Positions 11,716 through 23,563 of a DNA stretch of 64,000 nt are shown in pieces. The first letter of the stretch is position 1; each line of letters begins with the position of its first letter. The DNA comes from Clostridium sp. Lineage in GTDB: Bacteria; Bacillota_I; Bacilli_A; Acholeplasmatales; Anaeroplasmataceae. The stretch is from NCBI GenBank assembly GCA_022010015.1, contig CP091735.1, positions 1 to 64,000 on the forward strand, read 5' to 3'. The notes beneath the pieces were generated by a model, which made no database searches, was not told the origin of the DNA, and saw only the letters and a program-made list of their open reading frames with translations. A program made the translations under genes and the position numbers.

Positions 11716-12173
11716 TTTTTAACTTTATCATTTTCTTGAGCTAATTTATCATTTAGAAAAAAACTCTTTTTTTCTAAAAAAATAGCTTATAGCATTTAGT
11801 CTTACTATATTTAAAGCTTAAAATATAATCTCTAATTGAATTATATTCACCATCAGAAATATAAACATAGCTATGCTGTTGCATCCTGCATCACCAAATC
11901 CTTAGTTCTAACTAAAGCCAATACACCTTCTTTTTTTACTATACAAAAGGGTTGAGCATACAAAATAAGGGTAACTATACTTCCAGCCTTAAATGGAACA
12001 AATAAGTTAGTCGCATCATAGGCATATAGTTTTCCCCCCCTACGATAAATCCACTGTTCATAAACATATAATCTTCTACCACTACATAGCTGCTCACAAT
12101 AAGCAAAATCACCAATAACGTCTAAAATTTTTACTTCATTTTCACCTGTAATTAGACAAAAAGGCTTTTTCAT
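11712..12173 (-). CDS. Hypothetical protein
   Basis: About 153 residues. The first 100 (MKKPFCLITGENEVKILDVIG to the end of the open frame) read without a break and are rich in Tyr, Val and paired Cys; the rest (YVYISDGEYNSIRDYILSFK) follows after repairs and ends in a Lys-rich tail. No family recognised; alternating short hydrophobic strands could form a beta-barrel, but this is a guess. The stop overlaps the next start (ATGA). The ribosome site AAAGGA lies about 17 nt upstream, rather far, so the start is uncertain. Confidence 0.5.
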
Positions 12174-12194
12174 TTGATGTATAATTAATATCCT

Positions 12195-12982
12195 TTAGAA
12201 TTTTTTTATTTTTTTGGGAAAATGATCTACACTTTTTAAAAACTAAATTTATAGTTTTTTTAAAGAATCTAAAATCACAACATTTAATTGACCATATCTA
12301 CATACATTATTGCCACCATCTATACAAATAATATTCTTTTTTTAAAATCAAATATTGGATTTAGAGAAGATATTCTCTTACAATAATTAATCGTTGGATA
12401 ATGACCAACTATCATTAATTTATTTTTGAGCTGGTGATTTGAAATAAAAAAATTATCTAGCTTTAAAACATCCATCTTATTTTTCAGGAATATTATTAAT
12501 ATTCATTATACCTGCATGGACTAAAATTATTTTTGTCGTTGATATTAATAACATCATCAAAAAGAATCGATAAAATCATAATAATATTTAAACTCATTAT
12601 AAAAATCTTGTACATAATTCATCAACATTTGTTTCATTAGTGATTGTAACATTAAGTCTAATAGCCATCTCATTAATAATTGAATGACGTTTTTTTCTAA
12701 AGCATAATATAAAAAAACTTCTCTTTATCAACAGGAGGAATTATAAATCTAAATACCTCATCACAATTACCAGACAATAAATAGACATTAGGATTTTTCT
12801 TCCTTAAACTTCTTTAAATAATCAAGAATATCTAAATTTTTCAGTTCCTTTTTTTCAATAATATCTCCAATTAAAAAAATAAATAATCCTCACTTCGATA
12901 ATCAACCTTTTTGTAATGCACGCTTAAAAAGCTTTAAATCACCATGAATATCTGAAATAAATAATATTCTTTTATTTTTCAT
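12195..12982 (-). CDS. Calcineurin-like (PPP-type) metallophosphatase
   Basis: Metal-site motifs appear in order: FISDIHGDL, IGDIIEKG, LLSGNCDEV, VGHYPTINY and a final CIDGGNNVC, the pattern of serine/threonine or diadenosine-tetraphosphate phosphatases with a dinuclear metal centre. About 260 residues after many repairs. The start MKNKRILFISDIHG has no clear ribosome site; another ATG at 13032 follows GGAG at 9 nt and could be the true start, adding about 17 residues. The 3' end is uncertain because of two A runs before the next gene. Substrate not deducible. Confidence 0.7.
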
Positions 12983-13038
12983 CAATATTAATTTTTTTCT
13001 ATATTTTGTTTTTGACATTTTTTTCCAAGCATTTTTAT

Positions 13039-14334
13039 CTACTCCAGGTTTTTAATTAAAGAATATATAATAAAAAAACAGTAGGCTTTGATGCAATTAC
13101 ATTCATTAGGAAAGACTCATCAAGTTTCTTCATTATTCATAATTGCTAAAAAAACAAATATTTAAGTAATATAGTATCAGATATTCTACTTAAATAATCC
13201 TTTTGTCTTAGACTTGTTTTAAGCTTTTTATAGCCATCAAGAATTGCTATATCCTCCTCAAGTTGGCTAATCAAAGAAAAAATTTGCTGCATAAAGCCAT
13301 CTATTTCATAAATTACCAAATGATCAATGTTTAAAAATTCAGCAGCAATCTCTGCCCCTCTAATAAAATATTCTTTGTCGGTTAATGGCCTAGTTGTATA
13401 TTTAGTTAGCAAATAATATATGTCGCCATCTTTTTCAGGCTTAACATTAGTTTTAATCTTTGCTATTTTCATTTTTCCAACAATTTTTGCAATATAGATT
13501 GAAAAATCACGATACTTTTCATCATCAGGAAAATTATAAAAAGTATACCTAAAGCCAAAATACTTACCATAAGCCTTCATAGTATCATTATAGCCTAATG
13601 TTCTATTATTGCAAATAATTGAATGCTCAAAAAAAACATAAATGATCCTAAACTCCAGCTTGGTTTAATATATTTGACAAATGGCAAATTCATAAACTCT
13701 TTATGTGTACCATCCACATTTAAATCAATAGCTACTATGCTAGTAGCCCCCATATTAAGCGCAAAATTAATCGGTAAACTATCGTAATATCCGCCATCAA
13801 CAAATTTCTTGTCACCGATTTTACATACAGGAAAGATAGGAAAGCAAGATGCTGAAGCCAAAATATATTGTTTTTATTTCATCAATCTTAATATCTTTTA
13901 GCTCTAATTTCAACAGGCTTAAAGCCCGGAAAGGAAGCTGTTACAATTCCAAAATCAATATTAGAATTTTTTTATAGCTTCAGGAGAAATATATTCGTTC
14001 ATAAGATTCAAAAATGGACCTATATCAACTCCAAAGTCTTGAATATATTGTTTTAAAAAAGGCATAAGATCCTGCTTCTTTTTTAAGCTTGTCCTAATAG
14101 ACTTCTCATCAAGTGTTAAGCCCTTATTCATTATTTTATTAACATTAATAGTATACCATACTTCATAACATTTTTTTGATAATCATGTTGAGTAAACATA
14201 GCTCCATTAAGACAACCAATTGATGTACCAGTAACAATATCAAATTTTTCATTTAATTCCTCTAATGCTTGCCAAGCACCCATTTGATAAGCTCCCTTTG
14301 AACCACCACCACAAAAAACAAGGCCTTTTTTCAT
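13039..14334 (-). CDS. Patatin-like phospholipase
   Basis: A serine-Asp dyad lipase. Visible: the oxyanion-hole motif VFCGGGSKGAYQMGAW near the N-terminus, the nucleophile elbow GTSIGCLNGA, and the Asp-containing FVDGGYYDSLPINFA. No signal peptide, so cytoplasmic or membrane-associated. About 430 residues, with a C-terminal extension of about 170 residues (YGKYFGFRYTFYNF onward) of unknown fold. The start overlaps the queH stop (ATGA). The stop TAG lies 6 nt before a possible phosphatase start, and GGAG of the final codons doubles as its ribosome site. Confidence 0.82.
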
Positions 14335-14947
14335 TTAGTCTTTTCCTCCTTTTCATGTTTTGAAAATGCGCAACCACAATAATCTTGACGATATAAATTA
14401 TACTCTTGGGACAATTTTATACTATCTTTATAGCCATCTTCTTTTTTTAAAATCTGAAAAACAAATATTTTTATATTATATTTTTCTAAATTATAACCTA
14501 TTTCATTTATCCAGCTTGTTACCTTATATGGTGAAATTGATAATGTTGTTGTAAAATAATCAAAATTATTTTCTTTTGCATACAAAGCTGCTCTTTCAAG
14601 ACGAAGGGTATAGCAAGAATAGCATCTCTTACTTCTTTCACCTAAAGACTCTAAGCCCTTAACTGCGTTAAGAAATCGATTATAATCATAATCATCAGCA
14701 ATTATCTTAACATCTAATTTAGCATTATTAACAAAGTTTTTTTGATTTCTTCAATTCTTTTTTTCAAACTCTTCTTTTGGAAAAAAATATTATCATTAGA
14801 ATAAAAAAATTGTAATACTAAAATAAGGAGCAAGCAAAAAAATAACGTATGAGATGAGCATGGAGCACAGCAGACATGTAATAACAATTTAGGTTTACTT
14901 GTCAAATTAGAAATAAATTGTTTAAATTCACTATAATTATTTATCAT
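14331..14947 (-). CDS. queH: Epoxyqueuosine reductase QueH
   Basis: Reduces epoxyqueuosine to queuosine in tRNA, the last step of Q synthesis. Diagnostic cysteines are present: LLLHVCCAPCSSHTL near the N-terminus, RCYSCYTLRLERAA in the middle, and QDYCGCAFS at the C-terminus, ligands of the Fe-S and mononuclear iron centres known for QueH. TTTLSISPYKV is also family-typical. About 205 residues. ATG follows GGAGC by 7 nt. Breaks lie at 14740-14830 and about 14450. No other queuosine gene is in the window; the enzyme may act on salvaged queuosine precursors (inference). Confidence 0.85.
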
Positions 14948-15025
14948 ATACTGCTCCTCCTTATTTTTATAATCTTATTCTAATTATATACTATTTTTTT
15001 ATTGTTTTTTTAAGTACTATTATCT

Positions 15026-15056
15026 AAAAAAATGCATATGCTTAAGCATACACATA
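15026..15056 (-). terminator. Rho-independent terminator after the dipeptidase
   Basis: Minus-strand stem ATGTGTATGC / GCATATGCAT with loop TTAA, followed by a T run. It lies 8 nt beyond the dipeptidase stop. Confidence 0.8.
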
Positions 15057-15063
15057 TTTTTTT

Positions 15064-16065
15064 CTACTTTAAAACCTCTTTAAAGACCCTTAAAACATTT
15101 TTTTATAGAATATCTTATCAATATCCTCTTCACTATAGCCTTCCTTTTCAAGAGCCTGTCTTAGCATACCAAGCTTTGAACAATCATTCATTTCTAAATT
15201 ATTATCAATTCCATCAAAATCAGAACCAAGTCCAACACAATCAATTCCACCAACAGAAACAATGTGATTTATATGCTCAACCATTTTCTTTACAGTTCCA
15301 TAGCATTTTCCATTCGCGTCAGGATAATCAATAAAATCAGCACAATAATTTATACCTGTAACTCCGCCCTTTGAAGCCAAAAGTCGAATCATATCATCAG
15401 TTAAATTTCTAACATGACCGCAAACTGATCTAGCATTTGAATGGGAACAAACAAATGGCTTTGTTGAGATTTCGCAGACATCATAAAAGCCCTTATCAGA
15501 TAAATGCGAACAATCAACAACTATTCCTAATCTATTCATTTCTTTTACCATTTCCTTACCATAATCTGTAAGACCATCAGTCGTATTAGGAACAAAATAA
15601 TCTGGTTTACCATTTTCATCATATTTAGAATAATTTGGATGTCCCACTCCATTAACATAATTCCAATTAAGACAAATCATTCTTACTCCTAATCGATAAA
15701 AATCACGTAAAAATGCAAGATTTCCTTTGGTAACTCCGCCCTCTTCAATAGTAAGAATAGCACTCATCTTACCACTTGCAGTATTACGTATAATATCATC
15801 ATAAGAAAAAGCCGGAAGAATTATATCTTTGTTTTTTTCAATTTCCTCATAATAACGATCAATCATTCCCATACACATTTCAAAGGGATTATAATCCTTA
15901 TTTCTTTTATTTTCATAGGGAACAAACATCGCAAAGCATTGCGCCATATAGTCTCCTTTTTGCATTTTTTTCAAGACTAATCATTCCATCATAATCTCTT
16001 AAATGTTTATCCTTGTTGAAATATAATCCCATAATTGTGTCGCAATGCATATCAATAACTTTCAT
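15064..16065 (-). CDS. Membrane dipeptidase (peptidase M19)
   Basis: Zinc dipeptidase family. Seen: MHCDTIMGLYFN with the first metal ligands, ILTIEEGG, NWNYVNGVGHP, VDCSHLSDKGFYDV, FVCSHSNARSVCGHVRN with the conserved His, GGVTGINYC, and VGLGSDFDGID with the Asp. About 330 residues, the usual size; the repaired C-terminus NVLRVFKEVLK fits the family. No signal peptide, so it probably acts in the cytoplasm on imported peptides. ATG at 16065 has a poor ribosome site; an alternative in-frame start at 16084 behind AAGGTG needs one indel. Confidence 0.87.
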
Positions 16066-16111
16066 TTTAAAACACCATTTGCATCTATAATGCACCTTTC
16101 TTATTTTATTA

Positions 16112-16617
16112 TTATTCCTCATTTACTAAGAATTGCTTAATTTCTCCTATGTAAACAAAGTGATAATCTGAATTAGGATAATTCTTCATTAACTCTGAAT
16201 CAATAAAACCCTCAGGCTTTATTTTATCTACATAAATTTTTCTTCATTTTTTTAAAACATACATTGCTTCACCTATATATGTAGCATCAAAATCCACATC
16301 ATATATAGGATGAAGATTAGTTTTTTCAAACTTATCAACATCTTTTCCAGATGCTTTTCCAAAATAATTAACCTTTTCCTTGTACTCAAGTGGTAAAAAG
16401 CTTAATGTGAAATTATCATATTTATCTATGAATTCTTTTGTATATCTTTGCGGTCTTACAAAAACAGTAGCAACATCCTTTCCCCATAAAACTCCTATTT
16501 CTCCCCATGATACTGTCATAGAATTAAATTTCTTTCCACCAGCAGTTAAAATTGCATAATTATCCTTAAATAAAGTATAAATATTATTAAATTCATTAAT
16601 ATTCTTTTTTTCAACAT
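16112..16617 (-). CDS. Flavin reductase-like flavoprotein
   Basis: About 168 residues. The motif ILTAGGKKFNSMTVSWGEIG followed by VATVFVRPQRYTKEFIDK and FTLSFLP is characteristic of the FMN-binding flavin reductase/flavoredoxin family. Start ATG lies behind AAGGTGA, which immediately follows the stop of the protease gene upstream (12-nt gap), so the two are probably co-transcribed. Physiological donor and acceptor are unknown. Confidence 0.78.
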
Positions 16618-16628
16618 AAAAATCACCT

Positions 16629-17430
16629 TCAAATCATTATAAATATAAAGCTAAGTAAATTATTTAAAATATGAGCAATCGTCGATATATAAATGTTTTT
16701 GACCAGAAAGATGATAAAAAACACATAATAATACTCCACTTGAAACATAAGATAATCCTAGTAAAAGCCAAACACCAATCGTAACATCAGTAGTACTAAC
16801 CATATGCATTAGTCCAAAAACTAAGCTTGAAATAACATATGACAAAAACTATTGATATTTTATTACCACATTCGAATATTACCTTTCTAAAAAAATTAAT
16901 TCCTCAACAAGTGGTGCAAACACAACAACTGCAAAAAATGATAAAGTAGGAGATCCAAATTTCACCATTTCTTCAATCAAGGTTTGATTTAGACTATCAT
17001 TTTGACCAATTACCATCCTTATTAATTTTTCAACCAAAAATGAAATCAAATAAAAGCCACCAGCAAGAATTATAATTAATAATAAATTCTTCCACCATTT
17101 ATTTTTTTCATTAATTTTTTTAAAATCATCACGTAAATAATTTCTACCATAAAAATCCTACAAATAGAACCGTAAATCCATAAGCTATAAACATTGTATA
17201 GGCATTGAGCTTACTAGCAGGAATTTTATAAATTTCATCATTAATTTTTTTCCTGCCAAATAATTTACTAGGTTCATTGCTGAAACATCATATTTTTTTG
17301 GCCACAAGAAATGCAAGTATTGACATTAAAATTGATGAACCAATTACAAATATTAAAATATAGGACAATATCATACCAATTTTTTTGATGGTTTCTTTAT
17401 AATATCAATAAAATTATCTTCTTTGTTCAA
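16629..17430 (-). CDS. CPBP-family intramembrane metalloprotease
   Basis: About 267 residues, multi-spanning. Conserved motif 1 APLVEELIFRKVIF (EExxxR), motif 2 SLVFGLMHM with the active-site His, and motif 3 ISTIAHILNNLLSF identify the CAAX-protease/bacteriocin-processing (Abi/CPBP) family. The start is a TTG at 9 nt from AAGGAG. Several breaks lie between 17100 and 17420 and near 16870. Followed 12 nt later by the flavin reductase. Substrate unknown; relatives act in bacteriocin self-immunity or membrane-protein processing. Confidence 0.8.
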
Positions 17431-17465
17431 ATAAATCAACTCCTTATTGTTATTTTTACCACATA

Positions 17466-20459
17466 TTAGGGCATAACAACAACTTTAACGCTCTTAATAA
17501 TTATTTGATTTTTCTGCTCTAGTCTTATTAGGCTGATAATTCCCTACAATTTCATACAAATTTTTTTCTCATTAATTTCAAATTGTAAATTATTAAAATC
17601 ACCAGGAAAATTACGCACGGAATTTTATCAGTTTCATCTAAAAACATAGCCTACAAGCATCTTTTTCATTTTTTTCTTTGTTTTTAATTATTCTAATATT
17701 ATTAAATTTAATAAATGCATTCACATAGGTATTAATTTTTGTTAGCCTTAAGGGCTTTATAATTTTTTTAGCATTTCTTAAGCTTATTAAAGCCTTAAAT
17801 GGTGAATAAGTTAAATTGAATCCTAAAAAAATTTATTTTTCTTTATCCGCTAAATACTCATCATCAAATTCAACTTTGTCCTCAATTACGCCATCCAAAT
17901 GCTTATCAATAATTATTTGAAAGGCATCCTTATCCTCAATCATATTTTTAGTTTTTAGAAAATGAATCAAAAGCGCCAGCATATATTAATGCTTCTAAAA
18001 TGCTAGAATTTATAAAATTTTTGGCAGCGAAGCTTAAAATCATCATATGACAAATATAATCCTTTTGTACGTTCATTTATAATGGCTCTAGCTACAACCT
18101 CACCAACCCCTAGCACTGTTTGAAGTGGTAAAACGACTCCATCCTTAGTTGGAAGACACTTAAGCATTGATAAATTGATATTCGGCTTTAGCACATTTAG
18201 ATTATGGGCTTTGGCATACATTACATATTCCTTTAGGGTATCCTTTGTTGATATGACGTTATTTAAAATAATACTCATAAATATATCAAAATAATTTGCC
18301 TTTTAAATATGCCATCTCAAAGCTTATCATTGCATAAGCTACTGTATGACTTTTTATTAAAACCATAATTAGCAAATTTTTAAAAATATAATCATAAATT
18401 TGATTAGCTTTATTATAATCATAACCATTTTCTACTGATTTCTTTTATAAATTTGCTTCTTTCAACCTTCAAAGTGTTTTTCATCCTTTTTAGATATAGC
18501 TCTTCTTAGCAAATCAGCCTCAGCTAAGCTATAATTTGCACATACCTGTACAATTTGCATAACTTGCTCCTGATAAACAATAATTCCAGAGGTTGAAGCT
18601 AATATACTCTTCAGGCTCGGATCAATATAATTAAAAGGCTTTCCATGGTTTCTTTGAATATATTCATCTATATTATCCATAGGGCCAGGTCTATATAAAG
18701 CTAAAACAGCTACTAAATCATCAAAGCATACTGGCTTAAGCTTTAAAAGAACCTGTCTTATTCCTGGAGATTCAAGTTGGAAAATACCAAGGGTATCACC
18801 CTTTTGAAGCAAAGCATAGGTTTTACTATCAACAACTGGTAAATCATAAAGCTTTCTTTTGGTAAAGCCTGGAATAGCATTTATCATATCAGTAATCATA
18901 GTTAAATTACGAAGACCTAAAAAATCCATTTTAAGCAAACCAATTTTTTCCAAATCACTAGCCTCAAGCTGTGATTGATAAAGACCATTTATTCCCGGCT
19001 GAAGAGGAATAATTTCGCTTAATTTTTCTCCACAAATAATTATACCAGCAGCATGGGTGGATATATGTCTTGGTATATTTTCAAGCTTTTTTTAGCAATC
19101 TTATATAATCTAAGAATTTCTTCTCTATCCTTAAACATTTCACATATTTCGTCATATGTTTTGCTTAAAGCAATATTAACTAATTCATCAACAAGCTCTT
19201 TATCCCATTTCCAAACTCGAGCTAAATCTCTTATTGATGATTTAATTTGAAATGTTCCATAAGCTGAAATATTACAAACATGATCTTCACCATAGACATT
19301 TTTTTAACATGTTCAATAACTAAATCCCTTTTATCATCAGGGAAATCCGTATCAATATCTGGCATACTGATACGCCATGGATTTAAAAATCTTTCAAATA
19401 GCAAGTTGTATTTTTAGTGGATCAACCTCACTTATTCCCAAACAATAGGCAACAAGACTTCCAGCAGCACTTCCTCTTCCTGGACCAACTAAAATATCAC
19501 TTTGTTTAGCATATTTAATAAATTCCCAAACAATTAAAAAAATAATCGTTATATCCCATTTTATTAATTACATTTAATTCATAATCGAGTCTTTGGAAAT
19601 ATTTATTTCGATCAATATTCAAAAGCATCATCAAGTCTTTTTTCAAGTCCCTTGTAACATAGGCCACGCAAAAATTCATATGAGCTAATTCCCTTGTTAT
19701 TAGCAAATGTAGGCATAGGAATTCTATTTTCAAATAATCTTAAATCAATTTTTGCCACTGCAGCATCTAAATTATCAAACAAAAATTGGTATTCTGTAAA
19801 TTCATCTAATTTGATAGGAAATGAATAATCATCAAATTCTGAAGCCTTTTGGCCGTTTTCATTTATATCACATAATGCATTATAGACAATAGAATCATCA
19901 TTATTCAAATATAGCGTTTGATGTAATGGAACACATTTAAAATCATTATATAAACAAAGATTTAATATTTCAATATTTAAATTATAATCTTTAACAGATT
20001 GCAAAGCAATGCCAACATAAAAAAATTGTCAAATATTTTTTTAAATTTATTTAATATTTTCATTCTTCTATCATCTTCAACATTTTTTTAATGTTGATTT
20101 TTGAAGCAACTAAAACAATCATTAAGCCCTTCTTATTTTTCCATAAGAAGATTTAAATCAGGAGTAAATTTATTAGTTTTTAACATACGTTGATAATTGA
20201 ACCAATGATTTATATCCATCATTATTCATTGCATAACACAAAAAAACACATCTCCTTCTAAAGATGTGTATTCTAAACCTAAAATTGGCTTAATGCCATT
20301 TTTGCAGCCTGAATAAAACTTATATGCCGCATATAAATTTTCATCAGTAATTGATAAATACTCATATTTATATTTAGCAGCATAGGCTAGATAATCGTCT
20401 AAATGCATAGCATTTTTTAGCATATTATATTCAGTTTGTCCATATAAAAAGCCACGCAT
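17466..20459 (-). CDS. dnaE: DNA polymerase III alpha subunit (DnaE type)
   Basis: About 998 residues after many repairs. In order: degenerate N-terminal PHP domain (FLYGQTEYNML, YLSITDEN), palm with PWRISMPDIDTDFPDDKR supplying catalytic Asp residues, MDFLGLRNLTMI, FQLESPGIRQVL and LYRPGPMDNI of the fingers, IVYQEQVMQI, the helix-hairpin-helix VLGVGEVVARAI, and a C-terminal OB-like segment ending IIIKSVKVVVMP. ATG follows GAGGTGG. The usual PHP HxH metal ligands (FVHLHVHS) are replaced by FLYGQT, so PHP activity is probably lost. In Firmicutes DnaE works with PolC in lagging-strand synthesis; polC is not in this window. Confidence 0.93.
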
Positions 20460-20514
20460 TGATACCACCTCAATTTTATTATACCACAAAATCAAGATTT
20501 TCCTTTATATTTTT

Positions 20515-21925
20515 TTATAACTTTGAAAAATTAAAAAAATAATGATAACACTACCAACAAATACATAGTATTTTAAATGACTACTTTTTATTATTAACTA
20601 CCTTAACACACATTGTCGCGTAAGAAAAAAATTTCCTGATGAATTATTTACAGCTATTTCGATATAATAGGTTCCTTTACTTTTTAGTATCCAAATTCGA
20701 ACTAATTATTTTTCAAATTATTAATTACATTAGAATCGCTATCATCATAAACACTTATATACTTATAGACATCGAACTTATCATTAACATATATAGTTGG
20801 ATTTTTTTATAGTAATTTTTTTGGATAATTAAGACTCAACACTCTAAAAAAATTATTTCTTTTTTTGTCTCATTTTGAGAATCATCCTTTATTTTTGTAT
20901 TTATATTTATAGGAACCAATCTTCTTTTTTTAATTCACCTTCAATTTGAACATCATCAATAGTCAAATTTGTAATATTATCACTTACATTTAAAATGAAA
21001 TCATATGGATTAAAAAAAGAATCTATATCTTCTAAATAAATAATATTTTTCAATTCCTTTTAAAGTAATGCTTGGTGGCTCAATATCCTTAATTAAAAGA
21101 GTAAATTCCAGTGTTGTATAATTATTTGAATTATCATTTACCCTAGCGGTTAGAATTTGAGGTAAAAGACTTGTTTTTATCATAATTTGATATTTCAAGG
21201 CTTTGAATTACATTACCATCATATTCGTCAATAGCTTTAAAATATTTGTGAAAATCTATTTCTAAATTATCTATATAAGCTATTTCAAGTATTTTTATTT
21301 TCTGGTAAAAAAACATTAAGCTTGGCGGTGTTTCATCAACAATTTTAATATTAATATCCTTAGAACTACTTTGAAAGCCATCAAAAGCATACACATGAAC
21401 AATATAATTTCCCACCACTCCATATTTCACATCTGAATCGTCAATGTTATAACTGACAAGTTCATTATTATCATAAACATTTATATAGGCCTTGTAATCA
21501 AAGCTCTTAACATTATATGATAATTTCAAATTGCTATCTATAACATCAATAGTTGGTGGAACATCATCAACAACCTCAAAGCAAATCAGTTGACTATAGC
21601 CATCACAGTTTGCTGTTTGCAAATCATAATCGTAGGCATAATACATCACATAATATCTTCCAACTGTAGAGGTATCGACATCATCTAATAAATATAAATT
21701 ATTTCCACTTCTTAAATAACTAATGTTTGAATCTTCGATAATCTTCCCATTTAAATATAAATTTGCCTTTTGGTAAATACATAAAATCACTTATATTACC
21801 ATTTAAAGGAATCGTAAGGCTAGTATTTTTCCCAAACAAAATAATATGATGATGCATTAATATATATTTTATAACCAAAGATAGCTGAAAATATTACTAT
21901 AAAAAAAGAATATTTTTTTCATCAT
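20515..21925 (-). CDS. Cell-surface protein with Ig-like (DUF5011-type) repeats and C-terminal anchor
   Basis: About 468 residues. N-terminal signal (MMKKNILFFIVIFSAIFGYK after repair), then at least three Ig-like modules ending in a repeated join: VVDDVPPTIDVI, IKIVDETPPSLMF and IKDIEPPSITLKG, each about 90 residues and containing the V-G-Y-V-x-Y-A-D type strand (GRYYVMYYAYDYD, GNYIVHVYAFDGF). The C-terminus has a single membrane segment YYVFVGSVIIIFLIFQSYKK, with no sortase LPxTG. Likely displayed on the cell surface; ligand unknown. It lies 47 nt downstream of the HTH/TPR regulator gene. Confidence 0.72.
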
Positions 21926-21972
21926 ATTTGATTAATAACCTTTTTTTAATTTTGCTAACTTCACGATAAAAT

Positions 21973-23133
21973 TCAAAAAAATCCTAAATAACTACCTTGA
22001 TTTTTGCAACAAATTTGCAAGCTCATCTAAATAATAATCAAGTATTGCTCCATCATACGCTTCTAATGCTTGCTTCAAGCCTTCGTTATATAAATATTCA
22101 ACCCTTTTTTTCCCTTAATACTGGCATTCAAATATAAAATTATTGCCTTTTTCACGATAATACTTTGTTTCATCTAGGGCTTTTGCATATTCTTGTTTAA
22201 ACTTACCTCTATCAAAATAAAAAAAATAAAACATCATTTTTAGCAATTAAATTTAGCTTATCCGGATTCATTTTCTTTATTTTTACTAATTTCACCAATA
22301 CCAATAGATTTATAGAAACATTAAATTATATTTTTAAGCTTTGGCTATTAACCTTATCAAAAAAATAAATTGAAATCTTCTGTTTTTTTCTCTAATCAAT
22401 GTATAAATAGCCATTTTATAAAAACAACATTTGGCTTTGATCAAATAATGAATTTTGAAAAATACAAATCCCTTTAGCTTTTCATAATAAATATATGTTG
22501 AATAAGCATCACTTCTATAAGCACATTCAAACAAACACTCCATTTGTAATATTTCTAAGGTTGGTATACCACTTGGCTTGTCTAAAACTGCTTTAATATT
22601 ATCACTAGCATCACTATATTGATTTTTGTTGCATCAAATCAATTGAATAAAATGTTAAAAAAACTAATAAATCCAAATCAGTTATTTCTTTAACTAGCGA
22701 TAAAATTGCCTTAGAATATCTATTAGCTTGAAGTGAATTATTTTCATACAATGCTATTACATAATTAATAATATGACTTCGATAATTATTAAAATCATTA
22801 ATTGATTTTTTTAATTTTTTTCAATACCTGTATTATTTCGATAAAAAAATAATAATCGCATACTAGCTTCAAAGCATTCTTTAAATTAATTAAATCATTG
22901 TATTCAGTTTTATCCATTCCAACTCTTTTACATATTTCCTCAAGACAACGATTATTGGCAACAATTTTCGCCTTTTCAATTTTGCATAAATATGATGTTG
23001 AGCAGGTATCCTCGGCAAGAGCTGCTAAAGTAAGACTCATACTTAATCTTCTATTTTTTTAATTTCCGTACCAATAATATTATCCTGATTATTAATTTTT
23101 ATCACGACGTTCAAGTTCAAATTTAAAATCCAT
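21973..23133 (-). CDS. XRE-type HTH regulator with TPR-like C-terminal domain
   Basis: About 386 residues. N-terminal helix-turn-helix IRRLSMSLTLAALAEDTCS, TSYLCKIEKAKIVANNRCLE and EICKRVGM match the XRE fold; the rest is all-helical and contains TPR-like units (ANRYSKAILSLVKEITDLDL, EALYEN-type pairs, EYLYNEGLKQALEAYD). This architecture is that of Rgg/PlcR-like peptide-responsive regulators; a peptide ligand is not visible. ATG follows GAGGTG by 5 nt. It directly precedes the Ig-like surface protein, which may be its target (inference). Many A/T-run breaks, especially 22040-22620. Confidence 0.7.
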
Positions 23134-23302
23134 ACTAACACCTCAAATGTTATTATAATTAAATATTTTTTTAAATTTAAACTGGATTTATTATTTGATT
23201 ATATTTACATTTTATTCGCATAATAACTATTTGAATACACTTATCATTAAAAAAATTAAAAATCTCTTTTTATTCCATTAGAGAATATTTATTTATTCTA
23301 AA

Positions 23303-23474
23303 TTAGAATAAAAAGATTAATGCAGAGAATGAATAAATTTGCTCACCCATACATTCGAAATGACTGCTACTATAGTTAACATATTCAATTTTAATTTTTT
23401 TATTATCTAGAAAAATCATTAATTGCCTTTTCTAAATCTAGCTCATGTTCAAAATCAAAGCATTTAACTTTCAT
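23303..23474 (-). CDS. Cse60-like small sporulation-associated protein
   Basis: About 56 residues after one repair near 23410. The sequence MKVKCFDFEHELDLEKAIND, then VNYSSSHFECMGEQIYSFSA and LIFLF, matches the layout I recall for Cse60-family proteins (KVKLFDEEHEKDLE...EEQIYCFSAMIIY). ATG follows GGTGA at 5 nt. Stand-alone gene in a 400-bp stretch between the regulator and the nth terminator. Cse60 is made under sigma-E control in Bacillus; no such promoter was confirmed here. Identification by motif memory, not by search. Confidence 0.55.
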
Positions 23475-23522
23475 ATAATCACCAATCATATCATATCGCA
23501 TTGCTTATAAAAAAATTGTCAA

Positions 23523-23547
23523 TAAAAAATGTCTCAAAACGAGACAT
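23523..23547 (-). terminator. Rho-independent terminator after nth
   Basis: Minus-strand stem ATGTCTC / GAGACAT with loop GTTTT and a T run, 17 nt beyond the nth stop. Confidence 0.85.
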
Positions 23548-23563
23548 AATCATTTAGACTTTT

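Noticed and set aside
15032..15334. Plus-strand open frame with His/Gln-rich product
   Set aside because: Antisense to the C-terminal part of the dipeptidase, whose motifs are unambiguous.
23270..23330. Possible attachment site or recombination repeat around the short inverted AT repeats
   Set aside because: The repeats are short, AT-only and overlap the end of the Cse60-like gene; no integrase nearby.
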